From an uncultured Lachnospiraceae bacterium (GTDB taxonomy: Bacteria > Bacillota > Clostridia > Lachnospirales > Lachnospiraceae), in assembly GCA_902773445.1 (NCBI GenBank), contig CACYEU010000098.1:1-11809 (forward strand): DNA of 11,809 bases, in the 5' to 3' direction. Under the pieces are notes generated by a model that ran no database searches, was not told where the DNA came from, and worked only from the letters and a program-made list of their open reading frames with translations. The translations under genes and the position numbers were made by a program. Below are positions 7,442-11,809 of the stretch, piece by piece. Position 1 is the first letter of the stretch. The number at the start of each line of letters is the position of its first letter.

Positions 7442-9379
7442 ATGATAAAAGCGGTCGTCTTTGACATAGGAAATGTTCTGCTTCATTTTGACTGGCAGAA
7501 TTATCTCGAACGGAATTTCCCGGACCCTGATGTCAGGAAAGAACTGGCGGAATCTGTCTTCTTAAGCAAAGAATGGCAGGAAGGTGACCGGGTCGACATG
7601 CCGCTCGAGCAGTGGCAGCAGCGCTATATCGACAATGCGCCTCATCTTGAAAAAGAGATCCGTCAGATCTGTTCAAATCTGCCTGACCTCTTTTCGGTGT
7701 TCCCGTATACGGAAGACTGGATCGATTCGATGCACAAAAGCGGATACAAGGTGTATTTTCTCTCGAATTTCTGCCGTGCCGCTTACGAACAGGCGCAGGA
7801 ACTGATTTCATTTACGAAATTGATGGACGGCGGTCTGTTCTCATTTCAGGAAGGGTTGACAAAACCGGATCCTGCATTTTACATGCTGTTATGTGAACGT
7901 TACGATCTGAAGCCCGAAGAACTGTTCTTCTATGATGATCTGAAAGAAAATGTCGAGGCGGCGATGCAAGTCGGCATGCAGGGTGTGACAGTCACAAACG
8001 AAATGATGGAAAAAGAGTCTGCCTGGTACGGTATGACGACAGGAGGCAAAGATAAGATGTTAAAAGTAGTCAAATTCGGCGGAAGCTCACTGGCCAGCAG
8101 CGGTCAGTTCCACAAGGTCAAAGATATTATCGAGTATGAGGATTCCAGACGCTATGTGATCCCGTCTGCGCCCGGTAAGCGCGACAGCAATGATACTAAA
8201 GTCACGGACCTTCTTTACCGCTGTTATGCCTATGCAAAGAAGGGCAAAGATTACAAGTCCGTGATCGCGCAGATCAGACTTCGCTATGAACAGATCATCG
8301 ATGAACTCGGACTTGATATTTCTCTCGATGATGACTTCAGAAAGATCGAAGAGTATGTGCTGAAAGATGATTCACGCGATTTTATTGCTTCGCGCGGTGA
8401 GTATCTGAACGGCAAGATCCTGGCAGCTTATCTGAATATCGATTTTATCGACGCAGCGGATATCATTTGCTTTACCTCCAAGGGAGACTACGAGCCGCGC
8501 GCGACCAAAGAGCTGGTCAAAGCAGCACTGGCAAATCACGAGCGGGCTGTCATCCCCGGCTTCTACGGCGCTGACAAGTCAGGAAAGGTCCATACGTTCT
8601 CGCGAGGAGGCTCCGATATCACAGGCGCGATCATTGCAGGAGCGATCGGAGCTGATATGTATGAGAACTGGACGGATGTATCCGGTGTTCTGGTCGCCGA
8701 TCCGACAGTCGTTGAGGATCCTGCTCCGATCGAAGTCATCACTTACCGTGAACTGCGCGAGTTGTCATATATGGGCGCGGCGGTTCTGCATGAAGACGCG
8801 ATCTTCCCGGTCAAGGAAGCCGGCATACCTATCAACATCCGAAACACGAACAGACCGAAGGACCGCGGTACGATGATCGTTGAAATGACATGCTGGCCGT
8901 CACCATATGTCATGACCGGTGTTGCCGGAAAGAAAGGCTTTGTCGGGATCAGCATCGAAAAAGAACGGATGAACGATATCGTCGGATACTGCAGATCCGT
9001 ACTGGATGTCTTTGCGAAATACGATATCAATATCGAACATATGCCTTCAGGAATCGATACAATGTCGGTATTTGTCCACCAGCACGAGTTTCTTAAGAAA
9101 GAGCAGAAAGTTCTGGCAGATATCCAGGAAGCCGTCGCGATCGATCATCTGGAGCTCGAATCAGATGTGGCATTGATCGCTGTCGTCGGACGCGGCATGC
9201 GTTCGATGCGCGGTACTGCCGGACGTGTTTTCGCGGCTCTGGCAAACGCCAATGTCAATATCAGAATGATCGATCAGGGCTCAAGCGAGCTCAATATCAT
9301 CATCGGTGTTCACAGTCAGGACTTTGAGTCGGCGATCCGCGCGATTTATAATGCGTTCGTCGGACCAAAAAAGTCTTGA
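7442..9379 (+). CDS. HAD-family phosphatase fused in frame to aspartate kinase
   Basis: One open frame of 645 residues holding two enzymes. Residues 1 to about 195 are a HAD phosphatase of the YihX-like type: FDIGNVLLHFDW (nucleophile D8; second motif-I Asp replaced by Gly, as in relatives), FLSN (S108), LTKPDP (K141) and FFYDDLKENVEAA (D165, D166). Residues 206-645 are a complete monofunctional aspartate kinase: KVVKFGGSSLAS, the RDFIASRGEYLNGK block, GFYGADKSGKVHTFSRGGSD, then two ACT domains at about 500-640 (GFVGISIEKERMND; VALIAVVGRGM). It phosphorylates aspartate, the first step to lysine, threonine and methionine; the ACT domains suggest feedback control by an end product. GGAGG lies 4 bases before ATG 7442. 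No stop separates the halves, and a separate Shine-Dalgarno and ATG stand at the junction. It may be a true fusion, two nested products, or a lost stop from one indel. Confidence 0.88.
   Translation: MIKAVVFDIGNVLLHFDWQNYLERNFPDPDVRKELAESVFLSKEWQEGDRVDMPLEQWQQRYIDNAPHLEKEIRQICSNLPDLFSVFPYTEDWIDSMHKSGYKVYFLSNFCRAAYEQAQELISFTKLMDGGLFSFQEGLTKPDPAFYMLLCERYDLKPEELFFYDDLKENVEAAMQVGMQGVTVTNEMMEKESAWYGMTTGGKDKMLKVVKFGGSSLASSGQFHKVKDIIEYEDSRRYVIPSAPGKRDSNDTKVTDLLYRCYAYAKKGKDYKSVIAQIRLRYEQIIDELGLDISLDDDFRKIEEYVLKDDSRDFIASRGEYLNGKILAAYLNIDFIDAADIICFTSKGDYEPRATKELVKAALANHERAVIPGFYGADKSGKVHTFSRGGSDITGAIIAGAIGADMYENWTDVSGVLVADPTVVEDPAPIEVITYRELRELSYMGAAVLHEDAIFPVKEAGIPINIRNTNRPKDRGTMIVEMTCWPSPYVMTGVAGKKGFVGISIEKERMNDIVGYCRSVLDVFAKYDINIEHMPSGIDTMSVFVHQHEFLKKEQKVLADIQEAVAIDHLELESDVALIAVVGRGMRSMRGTAGRVFAALANANVNIRMIDQGSSELNIIIGVHSQDFESAIRAIYNAFVGPKKS
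8041..8059 (+). promoter_or_regulatory. Internal ribosome binding site and ATG of the aspartokinase
   Basis: AGGAGG at 8041-8046 followed by 10 bases and ATG 8057, in the frame of the larger gene. Starting here gives MLKVVKFGGSSLAS, the standard beginning of a free 440-residue aspartate kinase. This resembles a gene start preserved inside a longer frame, so a separate kinase polypeptide could be made alongside the fusion. Confidence 0.6.
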
Positions 9380-9404
9380 AATCACTTTGATTAAGTGATA
9401 TTAT
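9376..9404 (+). promoter_or_regulatory. Promoter of the rplU-prp-rpmA operon
   Basis: TTGAAA at 9376-9381 (5 of 6) and TATTAT at 9399-9404 (5 of 6) with an ideal 17-base spacer. The -35 box contains the TGA stop of the aspartokinase. A start near 9411 would give a leader of about 86 bases before rplU, matching the structured region that follows. Confidence 0.65.
9381..9399 (+). repeat. 19-base inverted repeat inside the rplU promoter
   Basis: ATCACTT (9381-9387) and AAGTGAT (9393-9399) are perfect inverted copies around a 5-base centre, and they fill the spacer between the -35 and -10 boxes. It could be an operator. It is a poor terminator because the stem is AT-rich and no T-run follows. 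Confidence 0.6.
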
Positions 9405-9414
9405 AGTTTGGCAT

Positions 9415-9490
9415 GGTCGCACGGCGAGGTTCATAGTTAAGACGTCCGATATCCGGACGGCACCACAGCCGGCGTAGTTTAATAAGGAGG
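9415..9490 (+). ncRNA. Structured rplU leader, candidate ribosomal protein L21 leader
   Basis: A cis-acting RNA element is expected here because Firmicutes rplU operons carry the known L21 leader. By hand I can draw a closed fold. An outer helix pairs CGC 9418-9420 with GCG 9472-9474 and CGGC 9422-9425 with GCCG 9468-9471, with A9421 bulged. An inner GGT 9428-9430 pairs with ACC 9462-9464. A central hairpin pairs CGTCCG 9443-9448 with CGGACG 9454-9459. The Shine-Dalgarno AAGGAGG at 9484-9490 follows the outer helix by 9 bases. Likely role: feedback control by L21 or another ribosomal protein. Membership in the Rfam family is not verified. Confidence 0.55.
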
Positions 9491-9496
9491 ATGCGT

Positions 9497-9805
9497 ATGT
9501 ACGCAGTCATCGCAACTGGAGGAAAGCAGTATCGCGTCGCAGAAGGCGATGTGGTCCGCGTCGAAAAGCTCGATGCAGAAGTTGGAGAGAATGTAAAATT
9601 TGATCAGGTTCTCGCTATTGGCGGAGACGAGATGAAAGTCGGAACACCTGTCGTTGACGGAGCCTCAGTTGAAGGCGAAGTCCTTGCACAGGATCGTGCC
9701 CGCAAGGTCATCGTTTACAAGTATAAGCCCAAGAGGGGTTATCACAGAAAGAACGGTCACCGTCAAGCCTACACAGAACTTAAGATCACCAAGATCAACG
9801 GGTAA
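9497..9805 (+). CDS. rplU: 50S ribosomal protein L21
   Basis: L21, a 23S rRNA-binding protein of the large subunit, 102 residues, the normal length. MYAVIATGGKQYRVAEGD at the start and the basic KYKPKRGYHRKNGHRQAYTELKI tail region (KRGYHRKNGHRQ) are signature L21 blocks. An ATG at 9491 is in frame but touches the Shine-Dalgarno AAGGAGG (9484-9490) with no spacer; ATG 9497 has a 6-base spacer and the conserved MYA start. It is the first gene of the rplU-prp-rpmA operon. Confidence 0.97.
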   Translation: MYAVIATGGKQYRVAEGDVVRVEKLDAEVGENVKFDQVLAIGGDEMKVGTPVVDGASVEGEVLAQDRARKVIVYKYKPKRGYHRKNGHRQAYTELKITKING

Positions 9806-9811
9806 ATAACA

Positions 9812-10153
9812 ATGGTTTTTGTCAGGCTGCTTTACGATAAAGATCACAACCTTCGCGGTTACAATCTGATCGGACATGCCGGACTTGCAGAAGAGGGAAA
9901 TGACATTCTGTGTGCGGCGCTCTCAGCCATCGCTGTCAACACAGGCAACGCAATCGAGAAGCTTTCGCAGACTGAAGTTCAGACGATCGTCAACGAAGAA
10001 GAACCTCTGGTCGATGTCAGAACCCGCGGCCCGGTCGACGAAAAGGCGGCAACACTGCTGAAAACCATGGAAATGTTTTGTGAAGATCTTGAGAAAGACA
10101 AACGATACGAACCGTATTATTCGTTAACAAGAGAGGAGATTGAGATATCATGA
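9812..10153 (+). CDS. prp: Ribosomal-processing cysteine protease Prp
   Basis: Cysteine protease of 113 residues that removes the N-terminal leader of L27 in Firmicutes and related phyla. The catalytic pair is at the same positions as in Staphylococcus aureus Prp: H22 in IGHAG and C34 in NDILCAALSAI. The gene lies between rplU and rpmA, the standard place. It begins 6 bases after the rplU stop with no convincing Shine-Dalgarno, so translation is probably coupled to rplU and kept low, which suits a protease needed in small amounts. Its TGA overlaps the rpmA start by 4 bases (ATGA). The substrate leader is present in the next gene, so the enzyme-substrate pair is complete. Confidence 0.95.
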   Translation: MVFVRLLYDKDHNLRGYNLIGHAGLAEEGNDILCAALSAIAVNTGNAIEKLSQTEVQTIVNEEEPLVDVRTRGPVDEKAATLLKTMEMFCEDLEKDKRYEPYYSLTREEIEIS

Positions 10154-10431
10154 TCAAATTAAATCTTCAGTTATTTGCACATAAAAAGGGAATGGGCTCC
10201 ACAAAGAACGGACGCGATTCCGAGTCCAAGCGCTTAGGAGCCAAGAGAGCAGACGGACAGTTTGCCAAAGCAGGCAACATTATCTACAGACAGCGCGGAA
10301 CCCGTATTCATCCGGGCAACAATGTCGGACGCGGCGGGGACGATACACTTTTCGCACTTGTCGACGGAACAGTTCGATTTGAGCGGGTCGGCAAGAAAGG
10401 CAAGCAGGTCTCTGTATATCCTGTAGAGTGA
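10150..10431 (+). CDS. rpmA: 50S ribosomal protein L27 with cleavable N-terminal leader
   Basis: L27, a large-subunit protein whose mature N terminus reaches the peptidyl-transferase centre. The 93 residues begin MIKLNLQLFA, the Prp-type leader, followed by HKKGMGSTKNGRDS, the mature start. Cleavage is expected after A10. The leader reads LNLQLFA where the well-studied staphylococcal site is LNLQFFA, a Phe to Leu change. The rest (SKRLGAKRADGQ, IIYRQRGTRIHPG, GRGGDDTLFALVDG) is standard. The start overlaps the prp stop; AGGAG at 10134-10138 is 11 bases upstream, a little far, so coupling to prp may help. A strong terminator follows. Confidence 0.97.
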   Translation: MIKLNLQLFAHKKGMGSTKNGRDSESKRLGAKRADGQFAKAGNIIYRQRGTRIHPGNNVGRGGDDTLFALVDGTVRFERVGKKGKQVSVYPVE

Positions 10432-10440
10432 TACGATGAC

Positions 10441-10478
10441 AAAGCTTTGAGTCTGACAAGATTCAGAGCTTTTTCTTT
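10441..10478 (+). terminator. Intrinsic terminator after rpmA
   Basis: A 13-pair stem, 10441-10453 with 10460-10472, has two G-U pairs and a 6-base loop (TGACAA). The T tract TTTTTCTTT ends at 10478. It closes the rplU-prp-rpmA operon 10 bases after the rpmA stop and stands only 12 bases before the obgE start. Confidence 0.88.
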
Positions 10479-10490
10479 AAGAGGTAAATC

Positions 10491-11783
10491 ATGTTTTCAG
10501 ACAGGGTATCAATTGTACTTCGTTCAGGAAACGGCGGCGACGGACATGTCAGCTTCCGGCGGGAGAAGTACGTCCCGAACGGCGGTCCCGACGGCGGTGA
10601 CGGAGGCGACGGCGGCGATGTGATCTTTGAAGTTGATCCGGGCATGACGACGCTGGCTGCTTTCCGCCATCATAAGACCTATGCGGCCGGAAACGGGTCC
10701 GAAGGCGGCAAGAAACGCTGCCACGGCAAACGCGGCAATGACATCGTTCTGCAGGTACCGGAAGGTACGATCATCAGAGATCAGGAATCCGGCAGGATCA
10801 TAGCCGATATGTCAGGAAAAGATAACAGCCGGCGGATCATTTTACACGGCGGTAAAGGCGGAATCGGCAATATGCATTTCGCTACTTCAACGATGCAGGC
10901 GCCGCGATATGCGAAGCCCGGTAAACCCGGCATTGAGATCGACGTCGTTCTGGAACTCAAATCGATGGCCGATGTCGGTCTGATCGGATTTCCGAATGTC
11001 GGCAAATCAACACTGCTTTCGCGTGTGACAAATGCGCGCCCGAAGATCGCCAATTATCATTTTACGACGCTTCATCCGAATCTCGGTGTCGTCGATTTCG
11101 GAGATCACGAAGACGGCTTTGTCCTCGCCGATATTCCCGGATTGATCGAGAACGCATCGAAGGGCGAAGGTCTCGGGCATCAGTTTCTTCAGCATATCGA
11201 GAGGACCCGTTTTCTGATCCATGTTGTCGACGGTGCCTCGCTTGAAGGAAGATCGCCCGCTGATGACATCCGGACGATCAATGATGAGCTGGTCAGCTTC
11301 CATGAAGGTCTCGGCGAGAAACCTCAGGTGATCGCGTTGAATAAGATGGATCTGCTGCCTGAAGAAGAACGGCAGCATGTGATCGATCAGCTTCGCGAGG
11401 ATCTCGGCGATTCCGATATACCGGTATTCTCAATTTCCTGCGCGACAGGTGAGGGGATCAGGGAACTGCTGAACTATGTACGCGCAAGACTGGCTGAAAT
11501 GCCGAATGAGACGACGGTCTATGAAACTGAGTATTTCCCCGAAGAAGAGCTGACAGAAGAGGAACTTCCGTTCTCAGTCCGCAAAGAGAAGGGCGAATAC
11601 TATGTTGACGGTCCGAGGATCGAGAAGATGCTTGGATTCACAAATCTTGAAAGCGAAAAAGGATTCCTGTTCTTTGAGAGGTTTATGCGCGAGAACGGGA
11701 TCGAAGACGAACTGAAAAAACTCGGTGCACAGGAAGGTGACACCGTTCATGTATGTGACTACGAATTTGAGTATGTCGAATAG
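10491..11783 (+). CDS. obgE: Obg-family GTPase (ribosome assembly, ObgE/CgtA)
   Basis: Essential GTPase that binds the 50S subunit during assembly and links to growth and stringent control; 430 residues with all three Obg domains. The N-terminal Obg fold (1 to about 158) has glycine-rich turns (GNGGDGHVSFRREKYVPNGG, then repeated GGDGGD). The G domain has G1 GFPNVGKS (166-173), G2 TTLHPNLG, G3 DIPG (214-217), G4 NKMD (284-287) and G5 SCATGEG. The C-terminal OCT domain follows (about 350-425: KEKGEYYVDGPRIEKML, GDTVHVCDYEFEYVE). ATG 10491 has AAGAGG 6 bases before it. The preceding terminator leaves 12 bases and no promoter I can recognise, so expression depends on read-through or an atypical promoter. 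Confidence 0.97.
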   Translation: MFSDRVSIVLRSGNGGDGHVSFRREKYVPNGGPDGGDGGDGGDVIFEVDPGMTTLAAFRHHKTYAAGNGSEGGKKRCHGKRGNDIVLQVPEGTIIRDQESGRIIADMSGKDNSRRIILHGGKGGIGNMHFATSTMQAPRYAKPGKPGIEIDVVLELKSMADVGLIGFPNVGKSTLLSRVTNARPKIANYHFTTLHPNLGVVDFGDHEDGFVLADIPGLIENASKGEGLGHQFLQHIERTRFLIHVVDGASLEGRSPADDIRTINDELVSFHEGLGEKPQVIALNKMDLLPEEERQHVIDQLREDLGDSDIPVFSISCATGEGIRELLNYVRARLAEMPNETTVYETEYFPEEELTEEELPFSVRKEKGEYYVDGPRIEKMLGFTNLESEKGFLFFERFMRENGIEDELKKLGAQEGDTVHVCDYEFEYVE

Positions 11784-11795
11784 CAGGAGAGTACA

Positions 11796-11809
11796 ATGGG
11801 ATATCAACT
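11796..11809 (+). CDS. Start of an unidentified gene, 3'-truncated by the window
   Basis: AGGAG at 11785-11789 is followed after 6 bases by ATG 11796, giving MGYQ before the window ends. It starts 12 bases after the obgE stop and is probably co-transcribed. Four codons are too few to identify it. Confidence 0.5.

Noticed and set aside
9381..9404. Palindrome as intrinsic terminator of the aspartokinase gene
   Set aside because: The 7-pair stem is AT-rich and is followed by ATTATAGTTTGG, not a T-run. The overlap with good promoter boxes is a better explanation.
9491..9496. ATG 9491 as the start of rplU
   Set aside because: It directly abuts the Shine-Dalgarno AAGGAGG with no spacer; ATG 9497 gives the conserved MYA start.
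10524..10640. Repeated GGCGGNGANGG-like units as a DNA repeat
   Set aside because: They encode the conserved glycine-rich turns of the Obg domain, so protein constraint explains them.
10463..10645. Minus-strand frame rich in Pro and Ser opposite the obgE start
   Set aside because: It is the antisense image of the Gly/Asp-rich Obg repeats and has no independent support.
1..11809. CRISPR arrays, tRNA or rRNA genes, insertion sequences
   Set aside because: No regularly spaced direct repeats, no cloverleaf or rRNA stretches, and no transposase or terminal inverted repeats were seen on either strand.

Overview
The window is a gene-dense segment of a Bacillota (Firmicutes) chromosome. All eleven genes or gene fragments lie on the + strand with short gaps or overlaps. 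Three things point to Firmicutes: a RecU-type Holliday junction resolvase, a Prp protease gene between rplU and rpmA, and a ribosomal protein L27 with the cleavable LNLQLFA leader. The radical SAM (TIGR03960-like) plus DUF2344 gene pair just ahead of rplU-prp-rpmA-obgE is an arrangement I associate with Clostridia. A Lachnospiraceae-like or Erysipelotrichaceae-like gut anaerobe is my best guess, but this is inference.

Layout. Positions 2-1276 hold the 3' part of a surface polysaccharide deacetylase with two GBS-Bsp-like repeats; its frame is open to the window edge. Next comes an RsmF-type rRNA m5C methyltransferase (1287-2621). A promoter with an extended -10 (2610-2639) opens a second group: a small two-helix membrane protein (2659-3234), an RluA/RluD-family pseudouridine synthase (3237-4241), recU (4252-4788), a radical SAM protein (4798-6660) and its DUF2344 partner, which starts at TTG 6650 and overlaps it by 11 bases. 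After a 42-base gap, one unbroken 645-codon frame (7442-9379) joins a HAD phosphatase to a complete aspartate kinase, with a strong internal Shine-Dalgarno and ATG at the junction.

The last third is the ribosomal block. A good sigma-A-type promoter overlaps the aspartokinase stop codon. It is followed by a structured leader at the place of the known L21 leader, then rplU, prp, rpmA, a clear intrinsic terminator (10441-10478), obgE, and the first codons of one more gene at the right edge.

Most genes serve ribosome production: two RNA-modification enzymes, L21, L27, the protease that matures L27, and the ribosome-assembly GTPase Obg. RecU (recombination) and the HAD-aspartokinase (lysine/threonine/methionine pathway) are the outsiders. 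I see no mobile element, CRISPR array, tRNA or rRNA, and no gene-free stretch longer than about 120 bases. The points most worth a second look are the HAD-aspartokinase fusion with its internal start, the palindrome inside the rplU promoter, the rplU leader fold, a second CX3CX2C cluster in the radical SAM protein, and a strong excess of GATC.
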